A DNA stretch of 64,000 nucleotides, taken from Bdellovibrio sp. Lineage in GTDB: Bacteria; Bdellovibrionota; Bacteriovoracia; Bacteriovoracales; Bacteriovoracaceae. Positions 29,441 to 37,032 of the stretch are shown here, piece after piece. The notes under the pieces were generated by a model. That model worked only from the letters and a program-made list of their open reading frames with translations, made no database searches and had not been told where the DNA came from. The first letter of the stretch is position 1; the number at the start of each line of letters is the position of its first letter. A program made the position numbers and the translations under genes. The stretch covers positions 22,784 to 86,783 of the forward strand of contig JACPIU010000009.1 in assembly GCA_016187935.1 (NCBI GenBank), in the 5' to 3' direction.

Positions 29441-30358
29441 ATGATCAGAACATTCTTAACTTCCATCATCACTGTGATTGTATGTCTCGGCATGAGCGGG
29501 TGTGGGGAAAACTCATCTTCTCAGACCTCCCCTATCGTGACCTCTCCCTATTCAGAGGGAGAGCAAGTCCCTCTTCGTTGGAGTGATTCTTCATTAAGCG
29601 ATGGCATCCCTCTCAAAATCGCCAGTGAAGTCGCCAGCGCCTTAGATTTTGGTGAAGGGAATAACGGCCACACCGACGATGCCATGGAATGGAATAGGGC
29701 GCTCCCTGACAGAACTCTCTTCGCCCTGCCAATGCCTCTGGTTGCCAATCGACAACACGAACAACTTATATCTTATTACGATAATGAGATGGGAATATAC
29801 AAATCAGAGAAATGGTTTTCTGAATTGGGCGAGGGCGTCCTGGCGATTACGCAATTTTTCGCAATTCGCCGATATCAGGCAGGCCAACAGTATCTGGAAC
29901 TTCAGCACTCAGACATAATTTTGAATTATCGCGATTATTCCTTTTCTTGGGATTTAAAGGATGCGTCGTCTTACGATCTACCTTCGGTCTTGTTGCATGA
30001 GATGGGACATTTTGTGGGACTACCTCACGTAATTTCTACCGCTTTGTCCGCGATGTGGCCTGCGCTTAAAAAAAATGAAATTGAGCGACAGCTATACCCC
30101 ATCGACATTCAGAATCTTCAAGCGAATTATGTTAGGGCCGACGTGCAATCGCTTTCAACAAATCCCGACTCCCCCTCGGGTGTTCGCGCCAATGCAATCA
30201 CTGTACCTAAAGAAGAACAATTGGTACGGGGATATTTTGAGTTACGGGCCGATGGTCTGTGCAGGCATTTTATCAATGGACGGTCAAGCGACTCACATGT
30301 CGCCTTCATGCCTTCCAAAAAGCTTTCTCAATTCTTTTTTGGTCTTTTCTACTTTTGA
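29441..30358 (+). CDS. Metzincin-like lipoprotein protease
   Basis: 305 residues from ATG 29441 (an in-frame TTG at 29432 is possible). Lipoprotein signal MIRTFLTSIITVIVCLGMSG before Cys21 (lipobox MSGC). LLHEMGHFVGLPHV (residues 186-196) is a full HExxHxxGxxH zinc motif and LSAMWP at 205 fits the Met-turn. Preceding strands (FFAIRRYQ; SDIILNYRDY) match the metzincin fold. The last about 15 residues (KKLSQFFFGLFYF) run into sequence that also encodes a mazF remnant in another frame, so the natural C-terminus may have been altered. Probably a membrane-anchored protease. Confidence 0.78.
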   Translation: MIRTFLTSIITVIVCLGMSGCGENSSSQTSPIVTSPYSEGEQVPLRWSDSSLSDGIPLKIASEVASALDFGEGNNGHTDDAMEWNRALPDRTLFALPMPLVANRQHEQLISYYDNEMGIYKSEKWFSELGEGVLAITQFFAIRRYQAGQQYLELQHSDIILNYRDYSFSWDLKDASSYDLPSVLLHEMGHFVGLPHVISTALSAMWPALKKNEIERQLYPIDIQNLQANYVRADVQSLSTNPDSPSGVRANAITVPKEEQLVRGYFELRADGLCRHFINGRSSDSHVAFMPSKKLSQFFFGLFYF

Positions 30359-30567
30359 AACGCTCGCAAATTGTTCTTCCAATGAAAACGCAGTTAAGGG
30401 ATTGGCCATCACGAGTAGAAATAAATTTTGATAATAAAACAGGCCAGGTCTGTATTGAGCATATCAGATCAGTCTCTAAGGAAAGATTTATAGAAAAACT
30501 TGGGCAGGCCAGTGATATTGAACTAGCAATTGTTCAAAAACACCTACAAGCAACATTCTCCGCTTAA
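30355..30567 (+). pseudogene. MazF/PemK toxin remnant (C-terminal part)
   Basis: About 70 codons in a frame different from the upstream lipoprotein read IVLPMKTQLRDWPSRVEI, then GQVCIEHIRSVSKERFIEKLG, which is the second half of the MazF/PemK fold (strand, Arg-rich loop and C-terminal helix). The N-terminal half with the active-site loop and RGD/E start is absent; upstream in this frame the sequence is not MazF-like, so the toxin is truncated. MazF cuts mRNA and normally pairs with an AbrB-like antitoxin; an AbrB-like gene follows 118 bp downstream but belongs to the PIN pair. Confidence 0.65.
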
Positions 30568-30684
30568 TCTTTTAACGTGGGCAAAAACACTCGTATTTGC
30601 CCAGCGGGGAATTGCCAAAGAGTGACGCATAGCTTGCCTTTAGCGTGCCTTTGTGATAATCTTACTGGTAAGAATGGAGGTTCT

Positions 30685-30945
30685 ATGTCTGATTACGCCA
30701 CAACTAAGCTTTCCTCAAAAGGTCAGGTCGTTATTCCTGAGGATATCCGCGAGCAACTTCACCTCAAGGAAGGGGATCAATTTATTGTCATAGGGCAGGG
30801 GGATGCCGTGATTTTTAAGGCGATTACACCTCCCTCCATAGATGAATTCGATGGGCTTTTGGCAGAAGCGAAAGCATCCGCAAAAAAAGCTAAGGGCAAA
30901 CAGAGCGACGTCAAGGCCGCCATCAAGAAGGCAAGGGCCTCTTGA
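30685..30945 (+). CDS. AbrB-fold antitoxin (VapB/MazE type)
   Basis: 86 residues from ATG 30685, with GGAGG four bases upstream; the open frame extends upstream to 30577 without a site. The N-terminus TKLSSKGQVVIPEDIREQLH, then LKEGDQFIVIGQGDAVIFKAI, is a complete SpoVT/AbrB swapped-hairpin DNA-binding domain. The C-terminal Lys/Ala-rich tail (AKKAKGKQSDVKAAIKKARAS) would wrap the toxin. The stop TGA overlaps the TTG start of the PIN toxin by one dinucleotide step, the usual coupled antitoxin-toxin arrangement. Expected to neutralise the toxin and repress its own promoter. Confidence 0.85.
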   Translation: MSDYATTKLSSKGQVVIPEDIREQLHLKEGDQFIVIGQGDAVIFKAITPPSIDEFDGLLAEAKASAKKAKGKQSDVKAAIKKARAS

Positions 30946-31347
30946 TTCGGGCAGTAATTGATACCAACGTGTTTGTTTCCGGCGTTTTTTGGAAAGGCCC
31001 ACCCTGCCAGGTGCTACAAGCATGGTCAGGGGGGCAATTTTAATTAATTGCAACGATCTCCATTCTTGATGAATACGAAAGAGTCCTGGGCGATCTGGCC
31101 AATAAATACAGCTTTTCAAATTACACACGCATCTTGGATGCTGGTGAAATTAAATGCGGAGTTTGTTTCACCAGTACGTTTTACTCGTCCAGTGTGCAGA
31201 GATAAGGACGATGATAAGTTTTTATCTGCCGCCCTGGGTGGCAATGCACCGTTTTTAGTTTCAGGTGACAACGATCTGCTTGCCGTTGATGGATTCAAAG
31301 GAATACGAGTCCTCAAGGCCAAGGCGTTTCTCGCAGAATTACGGTGA
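30942..31347 (+). pseudogene. PIN-domain toxin (VapC-like), inactivated
   Basis: Starts at TTG 30942 overlapping the antitoxin stop. The first part reads IRAVIDTNVFVSGVFWKGP, the PIN strand with the first active-site Asp. An in-frame TAA at 31041-31043 interrupts GGQF and the same frame then resumes as LIATISILDEYERVLGDLAN. Near 31139 the frame shifts by one base and continues as LVKLNAEFVSPVRFTRPVCR, then DKDDDKFLSAALGG and FLVSGDNDLLAV, carrying the other acidic residues. The protein family (PIN ribonuclease of the DUF/COG1569 type) is clear, but one nonsense and one frameshift make it non-functional. A sequencing error could explain one lesion, not easily both. Confidence 0.8.
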
Positions 31348-31363
31348 GTGATAATTTTCTGTC

Positions 31364-31399
31364 GCCCGCGGCCTATCCAAAAAAGCCGTGCGGGCATTT
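31364..31399 (+). terminator. Possible terminator hairpin
   Basis: GCCCGCGGC (31364-31372) pairs with GCC-GT-GCGGGC (31385-31395) around a 12-nt loop; a two-base bulge weakens the stem. ATTTT follows, a short T run. It lies 17 bp after the end of the broken PIN gene, where a terminator for the antitoxin-toxin operon would be expected. Confidence 0.4.
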
Positions 31400-31621
31400 T
31401 CGATTTAATTTACCCCTGCCCTTGATATGGACTCGCCCCTCCGGTTCCGTTAGAATCAAAATTAGAGGGCCGTTTTTTAATCTTAAGTAATGGTTTGATT
31501 TTTCCACATAAGGCCCCGACGAATTACAAAGTTCCAGCGCAGATTTCTCACCACCATTTTCCCCTGTTCTGGTATCCTAGTCAAAAAAAGAGGTCCTACC
31601 CTTTTCCGTACCTTACCTTTC

Positions 31622-33136
31622 TCACAGTAGAGGGTCTTTACATAACTCCATGATGTCTGAAGCATAGCTAGAGAACTTACTAACAAATTGCGACGACAGG
31701 CCAGTTTTTTCATTTAATGGTATCTGCAGCATTGTAATTTTTTTTGTTTCTCTATTATTGTTATGTTCTTGATGATTACTCGTGGTTCTTGATGTACGCA
31801 CGACAGGGACAGAATACTTAAAAGAAATTGTAAGTGCCGTGGTGTTAAAGCGGTCCATACTGATTCCAAATTCATTTGGTCGATAACGATCCTGTGAGAT
31901 TGATTTTATATTGCGAAAATCCAAGGGGCCGGAATCTTCCCAAGATTCACTATCGGCCGGGGTATATTGATATAAATAGGAATGCTTAAGTACCTTCGTC
32001 CTACACGCCGACGAAAAATCGTGATCTTCACGTGAATAAAGAAATGCGCTCCCACTCAAGGCGGGATACCCACCGTCGCGATGCCCGTCGTAAGTGACAC
32101 TATGGTATTCAGAAAAAAGATTGTATAATTCTTCTGTTAGTTTATATATCTGTTGGTAAGCCTCTGCTTGAGTCTTTGATAGACCCTTAATGTCGGTGAT
32201 TTTGAAACCCCATTCTGTGCTAACATTCGGATTTTCACTCATTATGCTTATGGTTAGGGTATCACCTGGAAAAAAGAAAGTTTTGCCCTTTACCCAGTCG
32301 CCATCACCATGCTCATTTCCATTTATAACTATAGTATCGCCCTCTCTCGTCGCACTCTGAACATCAAATGTAACCTTCAACATGGCGGCCTTAGGGAGCT
32401 TGTACACCAGAGTTTCATTACTAACATAAGGGTGTTTGGATTCAGGAAAGTTATTACCAGTCAAAACTACGTTACAGTTGGTCTGCTCGTTTAGTGTTCC
32501 GGTATTCACTTCACCTTGGGAAACTTTGCTGCAGCCTTGAACTAAGGCATCGCCGGTAATAACTGCGTTGCCTGAAATAACTGCCTGACCTTGGACTCGG
32601 GCATTGCCTGAAATTACGGCATTTTCCGTTACCGTGGCATCGCCTGTGACACGCGCATTGTCGGTCACTTTCACGAGATTATCTTCGGATTCATTGGAAA
32701 CCTGGGCATTTCCGGCCACGATGGCCTTTTTGTCCACTCGAACACTTCCGCTGACGAGAGCATCCCCGTAAATTTTTGCTTCCCCCAAAACTGTTGCGGA
32801 GTTCTCAACCACAGCGTTGTCGTAGACCTGGGCCGACTCAGAAACCTGCGCGCCCTTCACAATGGCATTGCCGTAAATCTTGGCCCGACCGGAAATCTGT
32901 GAACTGCCACAGATGGCGGCCTTAGGTCCAATAAAAACGTTATCCGTCACATCATCAACAAAGGATTCATTGGAAACAAATCCGCCTTTTTGAGGGTTTC
33001 TTATTCTATAGTTTGTATAATAATATCCTTCTTCGTCGGGGCATAAAGGGCTAGTTTCGGCCAAAGCTACTGACACTAAAAGCACTATCGAAAAAGCTCC
33101 GATCGAAAAGTAGCATCCAAATAGACGCAAATTCAT
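31622..33136 (-). CDS. Exported protein with left-handed beta-helix (hexapeptide-like) repeats
   Basis: 504 residues from ATG 33136, with GGGAGG five bases upstream. Signal peptide MNLRLFGCYFSIGAFSIVLL, then VSVALA before Glu. Residues about 65-220 consist of short repeats (AKIYGNAIVKGAQVSESAQV; AKIYGDALVSGSVRVDKKAI; ARVTGDATVTENAVISGNAR), the six-residue periodicity of left-handed beta-helix proteins such as E. coli YdcK. A C-terminal region of about 280 residues, including strands like AAMLKVTFDVQSAT, has no recognised fold and may be a binding module. Likely exported and possibly surface exposed. Function unknown. Confidence 0.75.
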   Translation of the reverse strand: MNLRLFGCYFSIGAFSIVLLVSVALAETSPLCPDEEGYYYTNYRIRNPQKGGFVSNESFVDDVTDNVFIGPKAAICGSSQISGRAKIYGNAIVKGAQVSESAQVYDNAVVENSATVLGEAKIYGDALVSGSVRVDKKAIVAGNAQVSNESEDNLVKVTDNARVTGDATVTENAVISGNARVQGQAVISGNAVITGDALVQGCSKVSQGEVNTGTLNEQTNCNVVLTGNNFPESKHPYVSNETLVYKLPKAAMLKVTFDVQSATREGDTIVINGNEHGDGDWVKGKTFFFPGDTLTISIMSENPNVSTEWGFKITDIKGLSKTQAEAYQQIYKLTEELYNLFSEYHSVTYDGHRDGGYPALSGSAFLYSREDHDFSSACRTKVLKHSYLYQYTPADSESWEDSGPLDFRNIKSISQDRYRPNEFGISMDRFNTTALTISFKYSVPVVRTSRTTSNHQEHNNNRETKKITMLQIPLNEKTGLSSQFVSKFSSYASDIMELCKDPLL

Positions 33137-33179
33137 ATGTCCTCCCATCACCTGCTTAAAATATTTCATGCGTAATAAC

Positions 33180-33541
33180 GATAAAGATACAAGAGCAAGT
33201 TATTTCTAGACATTGTTATTTTTTTCACGTCTAAGCCCCGCAGCCCTAGACACTGCTCGTTAAAAACATGACTCGCTGGAGCATGAGACAAATTAAACAC
33301 ACTTTCTCTCCCCTAGAATCGCTATTACGAGGTGGACAATATATGCCTAGTTCGTCTTTGCCTTCGAGAATGGTGGAATCGTTGCCGTCCCCCGAATAAG
33401 CAAGATGAGGTCACCAATCCCTACATAATTAAAAAAATGTTGAACCATCTTGGCTTTGAATGGGAAGTTGTCGCCCTCCCCCGCCTCGCGGCCCTCCAGT
33501 TTATAACTATGCCCATCATCTATCTTCTACCCTTACAACGG
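33180..33541. other. Non-coding or degenerate stretch upstream of repeat copy A
   Basis: About 360 bases without a convincing gene. A weak 76-codon frame (33332-33562) ends inside the direct repeat; its middle (NPYIIKKMLNHLGFEW) vaguely recalls the C-terminus of IS91-type transposases, but the match is too short to call. The first part should hold the promoter of the leftward beta-helix gene. Confidence 0.4.
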
Positions 33542-33563
33542 CTAGGCGTGTGGCACCCTTAGC
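33542..33563 (+). repeat. Direct repeat copy A (22 bp)
   Basis: CTAGGCGTGTGG followed by CACCCTTAGC. The copy at 34065-34085 differs only where CACCC becomes CCCC. CACAATGCC follows 8 bases later (33572-33580) and is also repeated beside copy B. Copy A sits 8-29 bp past the stop codon of the leftward ORF. Confidence 0.7.
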
Positions 33564-33570
33564 TTGGGGA

Positions 33571-34059
33571 TCACAATGCCGATCCGGCCTTGATAACGCA
33601 TTTTCGAAGAGCTGTGACAGCACCACGTCTCAGTTCAATCACCCGTGCCTCATCCAGCTTGCCCTTGTCTCGCAGGATCTTCAGCCTGTCATCGAAATTT
33701 CTCAACATGACTAGATCATCTCCCTTCAGGCAATCTGCTACTCCGTATCTCTTCGTTAGGTGGCCTTTGAGACGGGCCTCGTAGGCCCTGCTCAGTTCGA
33801 ATCCGAGTTCAGGTTGCTCCGCCTCGAGTTTCTTCAGGCGCATAAGAATGGTGTCTGCTTCAACTAGATAGTCTTTCTTCGATGCTTCTTCCGCTTCTTT
33901 CCATGCAACCGTGCGATAATCGTCGAATGCTCGCTTGCCATCCTCGCTATTTAGAAATTGATCTAGAGCAGTGACCCTCTCGGCTTGAGTCGCGCTCTTA
34001 AGAATCTTCTTAAGAGCGGCCAAGTCGCCCCCTAGTCCGACGATGTAGCTCACATGCAC
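33571..34059 (-). CDS. Hypothetical helical protein bracketed by direct repeats
   Basis: 162 residues from a GTG at 34059 that lies at the edge of the repeat and has no ribosome-binding site; the frame stays open a few codons further without an ATG. Mostly charged helix (KKILKSATQAERVTALDQFL; EADTILMRLKKLEAEQPELG; NFDDRLKILRDKGKLDEARV), with two Cys. No family recognised and no signal peptide. Both the start and the stop region carry GGCATTGTG (minus strand), and near-identical 21-22 bp repeats flank the frame, so this may be the body of a small mobile or cassette-like unit, or a truncated gene. Confidence 0.5.
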   Translation of the reverse strand: MHVSYIVGLGGDLAALKKILKSATQAERVTALDQFLNSEDGKRAFDDYRTVAWKEAEEASKKDYLVEADTILMRLKKLEAEQPELGFELSRAYEARLKGHLTKRYGVADCLKGDDLVMLRNFDDRLKILRDKGKLDEARVIELRRGAVTALRKCVIKAGSAL

Positions 34060-34064
34060 AATGC

Positions 34065-34085
34065 CTAGGCGTGTGGCCCCTTAGC
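34065..34085 (+). repeat. Direct repeat copy B (21 bp)
   Basis: CTAGGCGTGTGG followed by CCCCTTAGC, the partner of copy A 523 bp to the left. CACAATGCC (34057-34065) directly precedes it, so the order of the two shared motifs is swapped relative to copy A, as expected for adjacent units of a tandem array or a unit that passes through a circle. GTTATGA follows at 34086, superficially like the end of an integron attC site. Confidence 0.65.
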
Positions 34086-34241
34086 GTTATGAGGTGATAA
34101 GATCGTCTTTCAGCTTTTCTCCCGACACAAAATATGGCTTTATTACATTGTCAGGAGCGCTCTTTATTCAGATCCCTAGGTTCATCTAGAGGTTTCATTC
34201 GGCCGCACCTCTGTGGTGACCCCAAGCTCAATATTCCCTCG

Positions 34242-35651
34242 CTAGCGCGACCGCACGCAGCGCACGGCATAATTAGGGTCGACGCTGCGGTAGATGATGG
34301 GGAGGCCACCACTGCCGCCACTGAGTGTGTAGACAGTGGGTGCGCCAACGATTACAAAGACATAATTCGAAGACAAGAACCAGTAATTCCCAAGATCTCC
34401 TGCTGGGCGCTTGTAGCCCTTGTAATTAAAGTAGAAGTAATCTGGATTCCCCGAGCTGTCTGATCCTTTTATAAGGTCGTATCCATCCTTCTTCGTCTCG
34501 CTGATCCCCTGCGCTCCCAGGCTTTGCGAAACCAGCGCAAGCTCGCGGGCCGTGGGTAGCCGCATTCCCTTGTCCTGGCAAATTCTTCTCGCTTCATCCT
34601 GTTCGACTCCTGTTTTTAAAATCCCGGTCAGTTCAGGTGTCTCATTTTTCAAGGGGGCCCCCTGGGGCGTCCATTTCCCATAAGGTCCGACACAGGTACG
34701 GGCCCCCAGAAGCGATTCACCCCAGTACAAACTCACCTCGTGAATGTTCGAATAAAAATCGTAAAAGTTATAAAGCGTACAATAGTTTATTGAAAAAAGG
34801 CCCGTTTGGCACTCTTCGAGCGTCTTCGGTGGCTTATTATAAAGAACCCATCTCCCATCGACAAAAAAATCACATTTCCGGATTTCCTTTTCTCCCACCA
34901 CGCTTGACTGCAATTGATCGGCATCATTAGCATCATTAGCATCATTTTGGCCGGCGCTCCCTGTGTCAGATGAGGACGCTTCGGTGCTACCAGTATCCGA
35001 AACGCCTGTAGAAACCGCTTCCAGGGAGGCCTCTGGCGAAACATCGATGACCTCTACTTCCTCGTCCTCGTCAACGTCCTCGTCAACGTCCTCGTCATCG
35101 TCAACGTCCTCGTCATCGTCATCGTCACGAAATTGGCCCTCATTTCCATTATTATCAAGAGATGAATCTGAAAGCTTCGGCAGCTGGTCAATTAAGTCAC
35201 TGTAATTATCCTGCTTACTTGTGGATAGTTCTTTGGAAATTCGCCTAAGATCGTACCTATAGATCTCTGGATACTTTAAGCTGTCTGCCAGCGTGATTAT
35301 ATCCAGTCGGTAAGAAGCACTGGTTAAAAACTGATAAAGATTGCCCAGGTGGAAAGGTTTCAGAGTTTTGTCCCTCAGAAAGCACATCACCTTGATTATC
35401 ACAATAAGAGCATCTTCGGCGTTATGGCGATAAAGTGGTCTGGACCATTTAAGAGACTGCATAAGCATGGAGAAAATTTCCGTCTCTGTGCCAGTCAAAA
35501 TGCGAGGGAGCGGAAGCTTGTCGGCATTGGCATTCATTACATTACTGCTGATTGCGGATAGCTCTCCATCCATTGATTCTTGGGAATTAGGATCGATGCA
35601 ACCAAACAAGACAGTAAAAAAGAAGAAAATGCAGGCCAGATAAATTCGCAC
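34242..35651 (-). CDS. Asp/Glu-rich lipoprotein with DUF1566-like C-terminus
   Basis: 469 residues from GTG 35651, with GGGAGG upstream. Lipoprotein signal MRIYLACIFFFFTVLFG before Cys (lipobox LFGC). A helical N-terminal region of about 150 residues is followed by an acidic linker of Asp, Glu and Val (about residues 175-205) and a Ser/Thr/Asn/Asp-rich stretch with three NDA repeats. The last about 230 residues resemble the DUF1566/Lcl-type C-type-lectin-like fold: DKGMRLPTARELALVSQSL, NYWFLSS, and the terminal NYAVRCVRSR. Probably an outer-membrane or surface adhesin-like protein (inference). Confidence 0.72.
   Translation of the reverse strand: MRIYLACIFFFFTVLFGCIDPNSQESMDGELSAISSNVMNANADKLPLPRILTGTETEIFSMLMQSLKWSRPLYRHNAEDALIVIIKVMCFLRDKTLKPFHLGNLYQFLTSASYRLDIITLADSLKYPEIYRYDLRRISKELSTSKQDNYSDLIDQLPKLSDSSLDNNGNEGQFRDDDDDEDVDDDEDVDEDVDEDEEVEVIDVSPEASLEAVSTGVSDTGSTEASSSDTGSAGQNDANDANDADQLQSSVVGEKEIRKCDFFVDGRWVLYNKPPKTLEECQTGLFSINYCTLYNFYDFYSNIHEVSLYWGESLLGARTCVGPYGKWTPQGAPLKNETPELTGILKTGVEQDEARRICQDKGMRLPTARELALVSQSLGAQGISETKKDGYDLIKGSDSSGNPDYFYFNYKGYKRPAGDLGNYWFLSSNYVFVIVGAPTVYTLSGGSGGLPIIYRSVDPNYAVRCVRSR
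34921..34946. repeat. Nine-base tandem repeat (three copies)
   Basis: GCATCATTA repeated nearly three times, encoding NDANDANDA in the leftward lipoprotein. A multiple of three, so copy-number change would alter linker length and not frame. Confidence 0.8.
35058..35128. repeat. Simple-sequence repeat coding an acidic tract
   Basis: Imperfect tandem units of TCCTCGTCAACG and TCATCG encode Asp, Glu and Val on the minus strand (the acidic linker of the lipoprotein). All units are multiples of three bases. Slippage would vary linker length. Confidence 0.85.
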
Positions 35652-36043
35652 TTCAACCTCCCTGTAAATGACTCAAGCTTAATTATGCGCCTTGCGCATG
35701 TTTACCTGATCATCAGTGGTAATTTATTGAATTCAGACAGCAGCTGCTTTTTCTAGTTCTGGGTAGTTAGCTAAAATGTGTTGGTAATCATACCGTGATG
35801 CCCCTAACAATTGCCACAATCTTAAGTGTGTTTAGATTTTCCAACGACAGCTCCGGTCGAAGACTAGCGCAGCTAAATATTACAGGGTTCCCCCGCAGAT
35901 TCCTCTCATTCCAGGAGAATGGTTTGACTGCTGGATCATTAGAAAATTATCCATGAGAGCAATCCGTGGCCTCCATTTTTTACCACTCAAGGTTATACTG
36001 AACTTGTCGACGCAGACGAAAAGGGTACTCATTTGGAGAATCA
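35652..36043. other. Gene-free stretch with possible gene debris
   Basis: About 390 bases. The right part, before the glyoxalase-fold fragment, has no convincing gene. On the minus strand, about 35735-35840, a short frame of about 32 codons ends LWQLLGASRYDYQHILANYP and looks like the tail of a lost gene, preceded by a stop. Upstream bases near 35651 should hold the promoter of the lipoprotein gene. No RNA gene was recognised. Confidence 0.35.
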
Positions 36044-36250
36044 ATGCTAGATCATTTTGGATTCAATGTTCAAAACTTGGAAAAAAGTGTGCTGTTCTAC
36101 GAAAAGTGCCTAGAACCGCTTGGGTTGGAAATTATCGAGCAACAAGACTCAGACTTCTGCAAAAGAATCGAGAGAAAGTCCGCTCATTTCTTCAAGTCAA
36201 GAATACACGCTATGCTGCGATCAAATAGCGTGGTTGGAGCCGAGTCATGA
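36044..36250 (+). pseudogene. Glyoxalase/bleomycin-resistance (VOC) fold fragment
   Basis: 68 codons. The start MLDHFGFNVQNLEKSVLFYE, then KCLEPLGLEIIEQ, is the canonical first beta-alpha-beta unit of VOC metalloenzymes (His4 as metal ligand). Family members have about 120-130 residues; after residue 36 the resemblance stops, so the gene is truncated or frameshifted. Its TGA overlaps the ATG of the acetyltransferase (ATGA). Confidence 0.6.
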
Positions 36251-36816
36251 GAATCAGTATCAAGCCGATCGATGGACTGAGAAGAACGGATTTTTACCAG
36301 GTACATTCCAAGGAAAATGGCGAAGGTTGGTGTAACTGCGTGGCCTGGTGGGTGCCTACCTGGGATGGCTGGGAAGAGCGCTCGGCCGATGAAAACAGGA
36401 TACTGAGAGACTCGCTCTTTGATCGAGGGGAGTTTGATGGGTACCTGCTCTACGTGAATGAGAAGCCCGTCGGTTGGTGTCAGTGCGGTCCGAGAGATCG
36501 GCTCGCTAAACTTGTAAGTCAATCCAAACTGGAGCCATCGCCTGAAACTTGGGCCGTCACCTGTTTTGTCATCATTCCTGCCCATCGGCAGAAGGGGCTG
36601 ACCCACGTGTTCTTGAAGGAGATCCTTGCTGACCTCAGAGAAAAGGGCATTCAGCATGTTCAAGCCTTTCCCAAGTGCGGTCAAGGATTAGGCGATGGCG
36701 AAGTCTGGACTGGTCCAGAGTCGCTCTTCATTAAAGCGGGATTCGATATTGAGAGAATGCATCCTCAGTGGCCAATCTACGGGAAGTGGCTTAATCCAGC
36801 ATCGGGCAAGACCTGA
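36247..36816 (+). CDS. GNAT family N-acetyltransferase
   Basis: 189 residues; ATG 36247 has GGAG seven bases upstream. The acetyl-CoA binding region is WAVTCFVIIPAHRQKGLTHVFLKEIL (split by the core motif PAHRQKGL, an R/QxxGxG/A variant), preceded by VGWCQCGPR strand 4. Typical GNAT length. Acetylates an unknown amine, protein or antibiotic substrate. It sits downstream of a truncated VOC gene in the accessory stretch, and the two families often travel in resistance-type cassettes (general knowledge). No signal peptide. Confidence 0.82.
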   Translation: MRISIKPIDGLRRTDFYQVHSKENGEGWCNCVAWWVPTWDGWEERSADENRILRDSLFDRGEFDGYLLYVNEKPVGWCQCGPRDRLAKLVSQSKLEPSPETWAVTCFVIIPAHRQKGLTHVFLKEILADLREKGIQHVQAFPKCGQGLGDGEVWTGPESLFIKAGFDIERMHPQWPIYGKWLNPASGKT

Positions 36817-37032
36817 ACATACTTGTGAACTGGTTAATAGTTCGGAACTTTGGGCGAAGAGCGGCGATCATTTTAAACATTCATCGCTTCAAAGAGAACT
36901 TACCTACTTGACGACTAAAGCTAGACTTGCGCAAGCAGCGGGTATTAATGGCCTTATTGACAGTAATTCCAGGTTGCAAATAAAATTTTTACAGGCAGGG
37001 AACCTGTGTTGAGACTTGAATAGGCGATTAAA

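Noticed and set aside
31483..31621. Leftward extension or insertion-element end after the beta-helix gene
   Set aside because: No terminal repeats or transposase similarity could be supported.
33332..33562. 76-codon frame with a possible IS91-like C-terminus
   Set aside because: Match covers only a few residues, no ribosome-binding site; left as part of a gene-free stretch.
34065..34091. Integron attC site
   Set aside because: The right end looks similar (GCGTTATG), but core sites GTTRRRY/RYYYAAC and paired inner boxes within 150 bp are not visible, and no integrase gene is recognisable.
36695..37012. Frame overlapping the acetyltransferase end and running to the next gene
   Set aside because: First half is a shadow of the acetyltransferase; the remainder shows no recognisable protein.
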